DNA of 64,000 nucleotides, taken from DASSUW01 sp963803335 (GTDB taxonomy: Bacteria > Actinomycetota > Thermoleophilia > Solirubrobacterales > Solirubrobacteraceae). This document shows positions 18,118 to 27,338 of this stretch, in pieces; within the stretch, counting starts at the first letter, position 1; every line of letters begins with the position of its first letter. The notes beneath the pieces were generated by a model. It did not search any database and was not told the DNA's origin. It saw only the letters and a list, made by a program, of their open reading frames with translations. The stretch is from positions 62,001-126,000 of the forward strand of contig CAWDME010000001.1 in the NCBI GenBank assembly GCA_963803335.1, given 5' to 3'. A program made the position numbers and the translations under genes.

Positions 18118-18900
18118 AGCGTCGACACGAAGAACAATGAGACGGCAGGCGAGCGCCGACGCCTCGACCCGAGAACGAGTTTCGCGACATCATCGGCCGG
18201 CTCGCTGGCTGGCTACTCCGTCTTCCTCGCGAGGTCGCGTTGGCCACGGGTCGGCAGGGTGCGTCGCTCGCCTACCTCCGCGGGTAGCTCTGCCGCCTCG
18301 AGCTCAAGCAGGACGAAGAGGCCTACCGCGACATCGCGCTCGGTGATGAGCCGCGAGCTGCCCGCGGTGAGCCGCTCAGGCTCGATGGCAGTGGGCGAGC
18401 TGGTGGGGTCCTCCGCGGCGCGGCCTATCACGCGCTCACCAAGCTCAGCGGCGAGGGCCTCGTGACTCGCAACGCCGAGGCCACTTCGTCGTCACCCCGC
18501 TCACAGTGGAGTCGTGGCTGAGCGCGTGGAGGCGCCATCGAGCTCGGCGCTGCCGCCTCCACGGTCGGGCGCCTGACGCAGGAGCAGCTAGAGGAGTTCC
18601 GCGCCGCGGGACGCGACCCGATCGGCCCCAGAGGATGAGTTCGACATCGACGGTCGATCTCGAGAAGCGTGCGCGCTTCTACAAGTACTTCCGCCGGCCT
18701 GGCCGGCGGCCTCGGCGCGCACACCTACGAGCTCGCCGCGCAGAGTGCCCACCGCCACCAGCTCCGCCTGCTGGAGGCCTACGATAGCGGCGACCTCGCG
18801 GGGCATCGGGGCCATCGGCCACCACATCGACGACTCGCGGGTGTCGACACTCCGGCACATCGAGGCAGTCGGCGGCGATCTGAGGACCTCGCCCCCTTCA
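18118..18900 (+). pseudogene. Decayed GntR-family (FCD-type) transcriptional regulator
   Basis: Fragments in several plus-strand frames fit one regulator: EFRDIIGRLAGWLL and REVA at the start, then AYHALTKLSGEGLVTRNAE (winged-helix wing: 'ALxxLxxEGLV'), then AARFYKYFAGL/ELAAQSAHRHQLRLLEAYDSGD, the FCD ligand domain. Frames change several times and stops interrupt it. The fragments are in order, so it is one gene lost by small mutations. It may have regulated the adjacent dehydrogenase. Confidence 0.5.
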
Positions 18901-19938
18901 GCCGTTGGGCGTGATCACCGCCCGGCCGCTGAGCGAGCCTTCGCGCATCCGCTGGTAGGCCTCGGCCGCCCGTTCGAGTGGAAAGTGCTCCACATGTGCG
19001 TGGATGCGGCCGCTGCTGGCGAGGTCGAGAACCTCGGCAAGCTCGATCGTGCTGCCCCAGTACGGGTAGGTGATGCTCGCGTCGAAGGGCAATCTCCCGA
19101 ACGTGAGTGGCAGCGTGCCGCCGGCAACGCCGATCACCATGACCGAGCCGCCACTGGAGACCGCTGCGGCGTCGAGCGCGATCGTGGCGTCGGTACCCAC
19201 GCAGTCCAGGACCAGCGCGACGCCGCGGCCGTCGGTGAGCTCGCGCACCGCCTCGACTGCACCGTCGCCGGCCTCCACCGTGGCGGACGCGCCTACCGCG
19301 CGTGCGAGCTCAAGCTTCGCCGTGTCGATGTCGACGGCGACGACCTCGGCCGGTGTCATGGAGCGCACGAGCTGCACGGCCATGTGGCCGAGGCCGCCTA
19401 CACCGACTACCAGAACCGACGTGCCGGGCACGAGCTTCGGCAGCGCGAGCTTGAGCGCGTGGTACGGCGTCAGCGCGGCGTCCGACAGCGGCGCGGCATC
19501 GCGCGGGTCGAGGTCGCCAAGCGGGACCAATAGCCGCGTGTCCGGGACCAGCATGTACTCGGCCATTCCCCCGTCGCGGCCGAGGCCGCCGCCGGCGGCG
19601 CGGATCTCTGCTCGCCGCTCGCACAGCGTCTCGAGCGTGGCGCGACACGCCCTGCAGCGCCCGCAGCCCCACGGGCCGTAGACGGCCACGCCGGTGCCGA
19701 CCTCCCAAACGGTCACCCCAGGACCCACGGCCTCGATCCAGCCGGCGTTCTCGTGCCCCAGCGTGAACGGCAGCTCGTAGGGCAGCGTCCCAGCCGGCCA
19801 CTCCATGACGTGCAGATCCGAATGGCACGCGCCCGCACCACCGACCTTGATCAGCACCTCCCCGGGTCCGGGCTCGGGAACCTCCACCTCCCGCAGCTCC
19901 GGCGCCTGCTGCCACTCGACCAGTTGGTATGCCCGCAT
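18898..19938 (-). CDS. Zinc-dependent alcohol dehydrogenase (MDR)
   Basis: A 346-residue enzyme starting at the ATG at 19938, which has a GAGGAG ribosome site. Catalytic zinc ligands are Cys38 and His62-Glu63; structural cysteines are at 92, 95, 98 and 106. VVGVGGLGHMAVQ is the nucleotide fold and AVDID follows, favouring NAD. It starts 8 nt after the stop of a decayed thiolase and behind the LLM oxidoreductase on the same strand, so the three were one operon controlled from 21966-21979. Likely role: oxidation of an alcohol during growth on the island's substrate. The substrate is not predictable. Confidence 0.92.
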   Translation of the reverse strand: MRAYQLVEWQQAPELREVEVPEPGPGEVLIKVGGAGACHSDLHVMEWPAGTLPYELPFTLGHENAGWIEAVGPGVTVWEVGTGVAVYGPWGCGRCRACRATLETLCERRAEIRAAGGGLGRDGGMAEYMLVPDTRLLVPLGDLDPRDAAPLSDAALTPYHALKLALPKLVPGTSVLVVGVGGLGHMAVQLVRSMTPAEVVAVDIDTAKLELARAVGASATVEAGDGAVEAVRELTDGRGVALVLDCVGTDATIALDAAAVSSGGSVMVIGVAGGTLPLTFGRLPFDASITYPYWGSTIELAEVLDLASSGRIHAHVEHFPLERAAEAYQRMREGSLSGRAVITPNG

Positions 19939-19946
19939 GCCTCTCC

Positions 19947-20780
19947 TCAAACCGCAAGCATGGCGCAAACGCTGACACCGGGTGCGCAGTACACCTGGGT
20001 GAAGCCGACGCGGCGCGGACCGGGGATCTGCCGGTTGCCCGCGTCGCAGCGCAGCTGGACGACCTCGTGCACCTGCCGCAGGCCCGACGCAGCGATCGGC
20101 TTGCCGTTGGCCAGGCAACCGCCGTCGGTGGTGACTGGCAGCCGGCCCGTGAGGCTGGTCGCTCCGCTTTGGATCAGCGCCTCCTGCTCCCCGTGCTCGC
20201 ACAGGACGGTCTCGGCCAGGTGCACGACCTCCGCGCCGGCCTCGGCGTCCTGCACCTGAGCCACGTCAACGTGCTCCGGACCGATGCCGGCCGCCTCAAA
20301 CGCCGCGGCCGTAGTCGCGGTGGTCGCAGACGGTGCCGACTCGATCGCGATCGTCGGGTTGACGACCTCGAACGAGCCGAAGCGCCGCGTGCGGAACGCG
20401 ACGCACCAGAGGTACACCGGGGTGCGCGCGAGCTCGCGGATGCGCGCTCCGCGCGCCAGGACGAGCGCCACGGCCCCCTCACCAGGAAAGCACACCATGT
20501 ACTGCATCAGCGGATGATTGACCATGTTCGCGGACAGCACCTGATCCTCGCTGAGCGCCTTGCGCCGCCAGGCGTCGGGGTTGCGTGAGCCGTTGTCGAA
20601 GGCCTTCGACGCGAACTTGGCAAGCGTCGGCCTGCCGACTCCTCCGGCATCGGGTTGAACGCGCCCGGCCGCGCTTGTCGAAACCCACCACGAGCGCGAC
20701 CACGCCTGGCCGGACAGGGAGCATCGCTGCGCCGTAGTGCGCGCCGAACCGCCTGTGGCGACACGAGCACTTCGCCGACC
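19947..20780 (-). pseudogene. Truncated thiolase-like lipid-transfer protein
   Basis: The C-terminal two thirds closely parallel the intact thiolase at 47620-48768: TLAKFASKAFDNGSRNPDAW, QYMVCFPGEGAVALVLARGA, GEQEALIQSGAT and FTQVYCAPGVSVCAM. The N-terminal third with the catalytic cysteine is absent, a segment of about 30 residues before TLAKFASK is deleted, and the remaining upstream piece is in another frame. It cannot make an active enzyme. It keeps its place between the LLM enzyme and the alcohol dehydrogenase. Confidence 0.8.
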
Positions 20781-20790
20781 ACCTCGACAC

Positions 20791-21933
20791 CTACCTCGGG
20801 GACATCCCGGTGGCGGACGGGCGAGCGATCGCACCGTCCTGAGGCGCGCCACCGCCGCGACGCAGGAGCGGCAGCACCTCGCGGCCGACGCGCCGCGTGT
20901 TGCTCTCCTCAAGGTCGATGCCGACGCCGCGGGTTCCTATGTACACCCGCGCGACCCCGAGGTCGACGATCGCCTGGAGGCGCTCGGCGCATTGCTCCAC
21001 GCTCCCCACGATGCCGAAGCGGTCGATGAAGGCCCCATCGAGCGCATCCCGCGGATAGAACTCGAGCTCGCCGGGCGCGCCGCCGGCCGTCCGCGCGGTG
21101 CCGCCGGCGCTGGAGCCCAGCACGCCCTCCATCGCGTGCAGCGAGCGCTGGATCGGACGGCGGTCGTCCCCGGCGACCTCGGGGAGCGCGGCGCCCTCGA
21201 AGCCGGAAAAGCGCGAGTGGGTCATCACCAGGCCGCGGATCACGTCGCGGGCGCGCGCGCGGTCTGCCTCGCGGTCGCAGACCGCAACCTGGACGTAGCA
21301 CCCGAGCGTAACCTCGCGGGGGTCGCGCCCATGCGCTCGACACGTGTCCAAGACGAGGTCGCGGCACTGCGCCAGCCGCTCGAGGTCTGCGCCGACCGAG
21401 AGGCTGACCCCGTCGGCGCATCGCGCGGCGATCGTGATCAAGCGCGGCCCGGTGGCGGCCACGTTCACCGGCGGCTTGGGGACATCAAGCGAGGGATCGA
21501 TGGTCCCCAGCCGCGCCATCGATGCCACCGCTCCGTCGATCTCCACCTCGTCGCCGCGGAGGAAACCCTGAACCTGCCGCAGGTAGACCTCGAACTGGGC
21601 CACCGGCATGGGCTTCCGCTGGAGGACTTTCATGGCCCCGTCCCCGCGCGCGAGCGAGAAGCTCGCGCGCCCGCCGGAAACGCCCTGCACCGTGGCCATC
21701 GCGTCGGCAGCCAACATGGGGTGGCGCAGCGGCACGGCGACCGCGGTCCCGACCTTGAGCGTGGTGGTGGCGTCAGCAGCGAGCGCGAGCGCGACATACG
21801 GATCTGGGAGCAGGCCGTGTGCCTCGCCGACGGCGAGGCCATCCCATCCGTCGTCTTCCATCTGGCGCGCTATGTGACCCATCTCGGCGCAAGGCACCGG
21901 GGTGGCGCCCATGCGCCAGAACTCGGTGGTCAT
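20791..21933 (-). CDS. LLM-class flavin-dependent (F420-type) oxidoreductase
   Basis: A luciferase-like TIM-barrel protein of 380 residues. DGWDGLAVGEAHGLLPDPYV, TLKVGTAVAVPLRHP and VSGGRASFSLARGDGA are the usual blocks of F420-dependent or FMN-dependent LLM enzymes, and PPVNVAATGPRLITIAA is the typical beta-strand 6 region. Such enzymes oxidise alcohols or hydroxylate or cleave substrates with reduced flavin or F420; actinobacteria often use F420. The ATG at 21933 has GGAGG upstream. A weak operator lies 33 bp before it. It heads an operon with a dead thiolase and the alcohol dehydrogenase. Confidence 0.85.
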   Translation of the reverse strand: MTTEFWRMGATPVPCAEMGHIARQMEDDGWDGLAVGEAHGLLPDPYVALALAADATTTLKVGTAVAVPLRHPMLAADAMATVQGVSGGRASFSLARGDGAMKVLQRKPMPVAQFEVYLRQVQGFLRGDEVEIDGAVASMARLGTIDPSLDVPKPPVNVAATGPRLITIAARCADGVSLSVGADLERLAQCRDLVLDTCRAHGRDPREVTLGCYVQVAVCDREADRARARDVIRGLVMTHSRFSGFEGAALPEVAGDDRRPIQRSLHAMEGVLGSSAGGTARTAGGAPGELEFYPRDALDGAFIDRFGIVGSVEQCAERLQAIVDLGVARVYIGTRGVGIDLEESNTRRVGREVLPLLRRGGGAPQDGAIARPSATGMSPR

Positions 21934-21965
21934 CCCTCAAGGCCTCCTTCGATGGGCGAAGACTG

Positions 21966-21979
21966 AACTGAATACAGTT
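21966..21979. promoter_or_regulatory. Near-perfect operator copy at the LLM oxidoreductase promoter
   Basis: AACTGAATACAGTT has perfect AACTGA left and CAGTT right arms with one core mismatch (ACA for TCA). A GATAAACT -10-like box overlaps its edge on the minus strand. Confidence 0.55.
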
Positions 21980-22525
21980 TATCCAAGGACGGCTCTGAAC
22001 GGCTAGTTGCCCTCGGTGATGGCCGTCGGCGCTGGCCGGCGCTGGATCTCGGCACCGTCCCGGCCGTCACCGCTCCTGGAAGGCCATGATCGTCGACGGG
22101 AAGTCCGGTCGCGCCCCCGCCAAGCTACGACCCATCCACGGCGGAACGAACCGTACTGCACGCGGGCCACCTCGGAGCGAATCGCGCACCGGCGCCGGCC
22201 AATGCGCCTCGGCCGGACGCGCGCGCAGCGCTCAGCGATAGTAGGTGGCGCCGTGCGCGCAGAAGCCGCGATACTCAGCCCGGCGGGCTCGCGCATCAGC
22301 TCCAGCTCGGCGAAGGGACAGCGGCCGCGCCTCGGCCGCGCTCATCTCCCGCTCTGGGTCGCAAAGCGGCTGGATATGCACGTCGTCGACGTCGCCGCGC
22401 GGACCCGTCTGCACCGGCACCTGAGCTCGGGGACCGAAGCCTCTGCGAACCGGACGATTCAGACGGGACCGGCCGTGGGAGCCGGTCGCTTCCGGGTGAT
22501 TCTGTGCATGGTCGCCCGGTCGCCG
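21980..22525. other. Intergenic region without a convincing gene
   Basis: About 550 bases. A minus-strand frame ending near 22233 with the tail EYRGFCAHGATYYR, preceded by DDVHIQPLCDPERE, looks like the end of some protein but could not be joined to a start or assigned. It is probably debris. Confidence 0.35.
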
Positions 22526-23545
22526 TCAACCTCGCCGATCGCCCGACCCTCGCGCCACCTGATCGATGACTGCTGGCACGAGCGCCAACGCGTCGCCCAC
22601 CACGCCGAGATCGGCGAGTTGGAAGATCGGCGCGGCCTTGTCGGTGTTGATCGCGACGATGCGCTTCGCCCCCTTGATGCCGACGACGTGCTGCGCCGCG
22701 CCGCTGATGCCGACCGCGATATAGACGTCCGGCTTCACCGTCTTGCCGGTCTGGCCGATCTGCATGTTGAACGGCGCCCACCCCGCGTCGACGAGCGGCC
22801 GGGTGGCGCCGACCGCCGCATTGCCGAGGGCGTCGGCGAGCTTCCCGAGAAGCGCGAAGTGCTCGGGATCGCGGAGTCCGCGTCCACCCGCCACGACGAC
22901 GGGGGCATCCTCCAGTGTCCGGCCCGTGTCGGCTGCCTCGTGGTGCCCGACCCGCCGTGCCCGCTTGAGCTCGTCCGGGACGGCGATGTCGACCGGGACG
23001 ATCTCGGCGGACCTCCCCGCCGCCGACGCCTCGAACGTCTTCGGCCGTGCGATCACGAGCCGCGGAGTCGGGCCCGATAGGACCACGTCGACGATCTTTG
23101 TGCCACCGATCCCGCCTTGCAGGTTCCCGGGCTGTCCCGGCCACACGCGCAGCGCGACGCGCATGCGCGCGCGATCGGCAGCGAGGAGGTCGTCGACGTT
23201 GCTCAGGAGCGCGCAACCCAGCACGCCTTGGACGCGGCCCGCCACATCGCGGGAGTCGTATCCCGGGCCGAAAAGGATGAGCGTCGGCTCGTATCGCCGG
23301 CTCAACTCGGCGAGGACGTAGGTCGCAGGCTCGGCTAGGTAGTCGTCGAAGACGGCATCGTCGGCGACGTGCACGCGTCGCGCGCCGTACTCGCCGAGCA
23401 GTTGCGCCGCTTCGGCGGCGCCATCGCCGAGGACGACGGCCTGGACATCGGCGTCGAGCGAGCGTGCCTTCGTGAGCAGCTCGAGCGCCGAGGAATCCGG
23501 GACCCCTCCCGGCCGCAGCTCAGCGTAGACCCAGATCCCGCCCAT
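22526..23545 (-). CDS. etfA: Electron transfer flavoprotein, alpha subunit
   Basis: A 339-residue ETF alpha. The C-terminal FAD domain is clear: PVVVAGGRGL, LVDAGWAPFNMQIGQTGKTV, then YIAVGISGAAQHVVGIKGAK and AINTDKAAPIFQLADLGVVGDA, all canonical FAD-contacting blocks. With EtfB it forms the heterodimer that takes electrons from acyl-CoA dehydrogenases and passes them towards the quinone pool. The ATG at 23545 lies 2 nt after the etfB stop. It is last in the operon behind the flavoprotein reductase and EtfB, and should serve the dehydrogenases at 31082, 32260 and 45173. Confidence 0.96.
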   Translation of the reverse strand: MGGIWVYAELRPGGVPDSSALELLTKARSLDADVQAVVLGDGAAEAAQLLGEYGARRVHVADDAVFDDYLAEPATYVLAELSRRYEPTLILFGPGYDSRDVAGRVQGVLGCALLSNVDDLLAADRARMRVALRVWPGQPGNLQGGIGGTKIVDVVLSGPTPRLVIARPKTFEASAAGRSAEIVPVDIAVPDELKRARRVGHHEAADTGRTLEDAPVVVAGGRGLRDPEHFALLGKLADALGNAAVGATRPLVDAGWAPFNMQIGQTGKTVKPDVYIAVGISGAAQHVVGIKGAKRIVAINTDKAAPIFQLADLGVVGDALALVPAVIDQVARGSGDRRG

Positions 23546-23547
23546 GC

Positions 23548-24318
23548 CTAGATCACCTCGGCTTCCTTGAGCAACTGGACGATGCGATCGAGCGCCTGGC
23601 TCGGGTCCTCGACGATCTCGCCGGCGCGCCGGTCCGAGCCGAACTCCAACCCGGTCACCGCCTGCGTCGGCCGGACGTCCTCAGGCCCCAGCCCGAGATC
23701 GGCGAGCGACAGCCGTTCGGTCGCCTTCTTCTTGGCGGCGATCGACTCCCGCAGCGACGGATACCGCGGGTCGGCGATCCCGGCGGTGACGGTCGTGAGC
23801 GCTGGAAGCGCGCACTCCACGACGTCCCAGCCGGACCCGGTCTGGCGTTCGATGGTCATGCGCCCGTCCGCAATGTCCAGACGCCGTGCGAACGTGGCGC
23901 TCGGTATCCCGAGCATGGCGGCGAGCGTCATCGGCATGGTGCCGGTGGCCCCGTCTGTCGACTCCACCCCGGCGACGACGAGATCGAACGGCACCCGGCG
24001 GATCGCGGCGGCCAGGACCTTCGCGGTCGCCAGCACGTCGGCACCCCTCAGCGCGGGGTCCGTGACGAGGATCCCGCGGTCGGCGCCCATCGCGAGTGCC
24101 TTCGAGACCGCGGTCTGGGCACGCTGCGGACCCATCGAGACCGCGACGACCTCACCACCGGCCGCCTCGGCGAGTCGCAGCGCGATCTCGACGCTCGGCT
24201 CGTCGGTCGGGTCTAGAGCGCCCGAGGCCTGCTCCCGGCGGAGCCAGTGGTCGGGGCCGATCTCCGGAGGGATGCCCGAGGGATTCGGGACGTACTTGGC
24301 CAGCACGACGACATTCAC
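23548..24318 (-). CDS. etfB: Electron transfer flavoprotein, beta subunit
   Basis: This is a 256-residue ETF beta from a GTG at 24318 (NVVVLAKYVPNP at its start). AVSMGPQRAQTAVSKALAMG and VVAGVESTDGATGTMPMTLA are the AMP-binding and surface blocks; GIADPRYPSLRESIAAKKKA is the conserved late motif where the family has 'IN.PRYPSL..IM.AKKK'. It is more divergent than the decayed copy at 52.2 kb in that motif. It lies 35 nt after the flavoprotein reductase and 2 nt before etfA. Confidence 0.95.
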   Translation of the reverse strand: MNVVVLAKYVPNPSGIPPEIGPDHWLRREQASGALDPTDEPSVEIALRLAEAAGGEVVAVSMGPQRAQTAVSKALAMGADRGILVTDPALRGADVLATAKVLAAAIRRVPFDLVVAGVESTDGATGTMPMTLAAMLGIPSATFARRLDIADGRMTIERQTGSGWDVVECALPALTTVTAGIADPRYPSLRESIAAKKKATERLSLADLGLGPEDVRPTQAVTGLEFGSDRRAGEIVEDPSQALDRIVQLLKEAEVI

Positions 24319-24353
24319 GCGATCCCATCCTTCCTCGCTCGACAGGCACGGGC

Positions 24354-26357
24354 TCAGAACGGCACGATGGGGGGCGCCTGCAGCTGGCCGGCTCCCAAGC
24401 GCCGGATCACCCGGTTGGCGTCGAGAATCGCTTGGCTCATGCGACGCGGCGCCACGCAATCTCCGACGAGCGCGATCACGCCGACGTCGCCGGCCAGCTG
24501 CTCGGCGAGCTCGGCCGTGGAGGCGAGCTGCGGCTGGTAGACCAGCAGGTCGGCGGTCGCCTGCGACGGCTCCCCCGTGATCGCGTCCGCCAGCGCGATC
24601 GTCGTGCCCTCCACGGACGTCACGGTCACGAACGGGCGGAAGCGGACCCCGTTGCCTCGCAGACGCGCAAGCACGCCGGCGACGCTCTCCTCCGGGATAG
24701 CGAGTCCGACGGCGCGGGCGGGCGTGGCGAGCTCGACCTCCGCGCCGCGCTCGGCCAGGTACTCGGCGGCGCTGATCGCGTGCCAGAACCCCGAGCCGTC
24801 GTCAAGGACCATCACTCGCGCCGGGACGTCGGGCACGCCGCCCCGCAGAAGATCCCAGACCGCGGCGACCCGCGCGTCGGGCCCGACCGCGAAGGACGGG
24901 GGCAGCGGTGCGGCGCCCGTGGCGATGATGACCGCGTCGGGCCCTTGGGACAGGACGGCTGCCCGGTCGGCCGCCGTCCCACGGCGGACTTCCACGCCGA
25001 GTCGCTCGAGCTCGCGCTCCAGGTAGAAGATCACGTCCATCTGCTCCTCGCGCGTGGGTCCCGCCGCGGCGAGCCGGACCTGGCCGCCCAGGGCCGGCTC
25101 ACGCTCATAGAGCACGACGTTGTGCCCGGCCTCGGCCGCGAGCCGCGACGCCTCGAGCCCGCCGGGACCGCCGCCCACGACGACGATGCGCTGGGGCGTG
25201 CCGCCCACGCGGCCCACGGCGCCCCACTCGAGCTCGCGGCCCGCCCGCGGGTTGACCGCGCACGTGAGACCGGACGTGTCCCGGCACTCCTGAAGGACGC
25301 CGATGCAGGGGCGGATCTGCTCGGTCCGCCCGCTCCGTGCCTTGGGCACCCATTCGGCGTCCGCCACGAGCGCGCGGCCGAGCCCGATGAAGTCAGCCTG
25401 ACCCTCTGCGAGCGCGGTCTCCGCCAGCTCCGGAAGGCGGATCCGGCCGGCGACGATCACCGGCACGTCGACGCCGCTCTTGATCGCGTCCGCGTACTCG
25501 AGCGAGAAGCCCTCGGTGACGGCCGAGTCCTTCACGTACGCGCCGCGCATGCCCATGGTGATCGAGAGGTAGTCGACGGGGCTCGCGGTCTGGAGGGCGT
25601 CGACGATCTCGAGCGTGTTCTCGATCGTCATCCCGTCCAGCGTCTGCTCCTCGGCGCTCAGACGGACTCCGACGGGATAGTCCGGCCCGCAGCGCTCACG
25701 GATCGCCTCCATGATCTCGATCAGGAACCGCGTCCGCTCCCCCGCCGTGGCCCCTCCGTAGGCGTCCGACCGGTGGTTCGACGCCGCCGACAGGAACTGC
25801 GCGACCAGGTATCCGTGGGCAGCGTGGACCTCGACGCCGTCGTAGCCGGCGGCCTGGAAATTCTCGGCGGACCGCGCGAACGCCGCCACGATCATGTCGA
25901 TCTCCGCCTGGTTCATCGCGTGCGGCGGATTCGGGTTGCGGGGGGACGGGACAGCGGACGGCGCGAGGCCCGCGTACGCGGTCTGGCCGCCCGGCTGCTC
26001 CCTTCCCAGATGCAGGATCTGCCCAAAGATCCGCGCCCCGTGACCACGGACCGCGTCGACGCGGCGGCGAAGCTGCTCCCTACCGTCGAGATCCCAGGCC
26101 TCCGTGAGGACCCGCGCCGGGAACCGCGAGGTCTCGTGGACGGCCGCCGCACCCGTGATGATCATCCCTACCCCGGCGCGCGCACGCTCCTCCTGGAACG
26201 CGACGTCACGATCGGTCACGCGGCCCATCTCGACGAGCGCCGTGCCCATCGGCAGCTGGACGATCCGGTTGCGGATCTCGACCGATCCGATCCTGCCGGG
26301 CGAGAAGAGCAAGGGGTACTTCGCAACGGGGTCCTCGCGAGGGGACTTATCCGACAT
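24354..26357 (-). CDS. 2,4-dienoyl-CoA reductase-like flavoprotein (OYE barrel plus FAD/NAD domain)
   Basis: A 667-residue FadH-type enzyme: an N-terminal old-yellow-enzyme TIM barrel (GRIGSVEIRNRIVQLPMGTA, YDGVEVHAAHGYLVAQFLS, with HxxH-like substrate contacts) and a C-terminal FAD/NAD module (VVVGGGPGGLEASRLAAEAG). Relatives reduce dienoyl-CoA or other enones through FMN, a 4Fe-4S cluster and FAD. The cluster loop reads CIGVLQECRDTSGLTC: the second of the usual four cysteines (CIGC) is Val, so the cluster may be altered. It is first in the operon with etfB and etfA, 76 bp from an operator. Confidence 0.92.
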   Translation of the reverse strand: MSDKSPREDPVAKYPLLFSPGRIGSVEIRNRIVQLPMGTALVEMGRVTDRDVAFQEERARAGVGMIITGAAAVHETSRFPARVLTEAWDLDGREQLRRRVDAVRGHGARIFGQILHLGREQPGGQTAYAGLAPSAVPSPRNPNPPHAMNQAEIDMIVAAFARSAENFQAAGYDGVEVHAAHGYLVAQFLSAASNHRSDAYGGATAGERTRFLIEIMEAIRERCGPDYPVGVRLSAEEQTLDGMTIENTLEIVDALQTASPVDYLSITMGMRGAYVKDSAVTEGFSLEYADAIKSGVDVPVIVAGRIRLPELAETALAEGQADFIGLGRALVADAEWVPKARSGRTEQIRPCIGVLQECRDTSGLTCAVNPRAGRELEWGAVGRVGGTPQRIVVVGGGPGGLEASRLAAEAGHNVVLYEREPALGGQVRLAAAGPTREEQMDVIFYLERELERLGVEVRRGTAADRAAVLSQGPDAVIIATGAAPLPPSFAVGPDARVAAVWDLLRGGVPDVPARVMVLDDGSGFWHAISAAEYLAERGAEVELATPARAVGLAIPEESVAGVLARLRGNGVRFRPFVTVTSVEGTTIALADAITGEPSQATADLLVYQPQLASTAELAEQLAGDVGVIALVGDCVAPRRMSQAILDANRVIRRLGAGQLQAPPIVPF

Positions 26358-26432
26358 GCGTCAGCTCCCCCACACACAGGAGCCGGAAACTCCCATGTCG
26401 CGGCCCTGAAACGGAGCGCAGGCAGCCCACTG

Positions 26433-26446
26433 ACCTGACCTCACCT
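26433..26446. promoter_or_regulatory. TGA-NN-TCA operator copy at the reductase-ETF operon
   Basis: ACCTGACCTCACCT has an intact core with weaker flanks, 76 bp upstream of the flavoprotein reductase start. It would control the reductase, etfB and etfA. Confidence 0.55.
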
Positions 26447-26595
26447 CAGTAACCTAGATCGTACCCAGCGGGCTGTCAAGACGAAGCGCTCTCGAGGCAT
26501 TTGTAGCCCGACGCCGAACATCGAAGGAGGCGACGGCTGAACCCGAGTCATCCCAAGCGCGGTCGACGGCTCACGCCCGCCTCCGCCGCAGCGCG

Positions 26596-26930
26596 TCACC
26601 CGGCCGGAGGCCGATCACGGCCTGCACGTGCTCGCTGAAGAACTCGGTCCAGCTCGGCGAGCGGCGGAGCGCCTCCGGCCGGTACCACCGCCAACACGCC
26701 ACCGAACAGGCCGAGCATGACACGGGTCAGCAGACTCGGATCGTCTTCGGGGAGCGCGGCACGCTCGATCGCATGGACGAAGAGGTCTGCTCAGACTCGG
26801 TGGAAGTCGCGTCGCGCGGGCGCGGAGCACCGGACCGGCCACTCCGCTCGTCCGCAAAGCGCTCGGCGGTCGCGGCCGGAGGCCGGATGCGCCGCCGGTG
26901 GCGAACAAGACGGTGTTCTCGAACCTCATG
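26596..26930 (-). pseudogene. Decayed third TetR paralogue (C-terminal half)
   Basis: The minus strand reads FVHAIERAALPEDDPSLLTR, VMLGLFGGV, then after a frameshift RWYRPEALRRSPSWTEFF and QAVIGLRPG before a stop. This matches, in order, the end of the TetR proteins at 28239 and 46536 (RLLARAILGLYNSVWHWYRP). The DNA-binding half is absent or unreadable. It is the remains of a third member of this regulator family. Confidence 0.65.
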
Positions 26931-27309
26931 CGGTCGTCTCCCGGGAGCGGAAGCTCAGCGCCGGCGTTCGCGCGACCATGTAGCGGCGCATCCGCCCGTC
27001 CTCGTCCAGCTGCGCGACGGCCAGGAACGTCCCTATGCGCTCGCCGGTGCCGTCGTAGCGGGTCTCTCCGAGCGCGAACTCCACGTCGTCGTCGGTGCCG
27101 CTCCACAGCACGTGGTGCGCCCAGCCCTCCATGTCGCCCGCGTCCGTGAAGCTGCGAAGCTCCCGCGCGCCGCCGAGGAACTGGCTCGACTTCCGGTCGG
27201 CGCCCGCCGCCCACTGGATCGAGAACTTTACGTCGTCGGCGACAAGCTCGAGCGCGCTATGCGGGTCGTCGCTGTCCAGCCGCTCGAAGTAGCGCTCAAA
27301 GAAGGTCAT
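26926..27309 (-). CDS. SnoaL/NTF2-like small protein
   Basis: A 127-residue cone-fold (NTF2-like) protein: FFERYFERLDSDDPHSALEL opens it, a central WAAGADRKSSQFLGG and HHVLWSG follow, and the end is AQLDEDGRMRRYMVARTPAL. Such proteins act as small isomerases, hydratases or cyclases, or simply bind ligands. It is a diverged paralogue of the protein at 28942-29382 (shared WxHHVL, LGETRxDG, R-YxV-R-PA). It follows the SDR at 27339 by 29 nt and is probably co-transcribed from the operator at 28109. Substrate unknown. Confidence 0.78.
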   Translation of the reverse strand: MTFFERYFERLDSDDPHSALELVADDVKFSIQWAAGADRKSSQFLGGARELRSFTDAGDMEGWAHHVLWSGTDDDVEFALGETRYDGTGERIGTFLAVAQLDEDGRMRRYMVARTPALSFRSRETTA

Positions 27310-27338
27310 CTCACACCATCCTCCGTCCGCGCGTCGCC

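Noticed and set aside
17673..18137. A 154-codon minus-strand frame.
   Set aside because: It shows no motif, crosses the operator at 17967 and part of the decayed GntR gene, and has a low-complexity composition.
24096..26438. A plus-strand open frame of 780 codons opposite etfB and the flavoprotein reductase.
   Set aside because: The minus strand carries unmistakable ETF and FadH-type motifs; the plus-strand product is low-complexity and Arg/His-rich.
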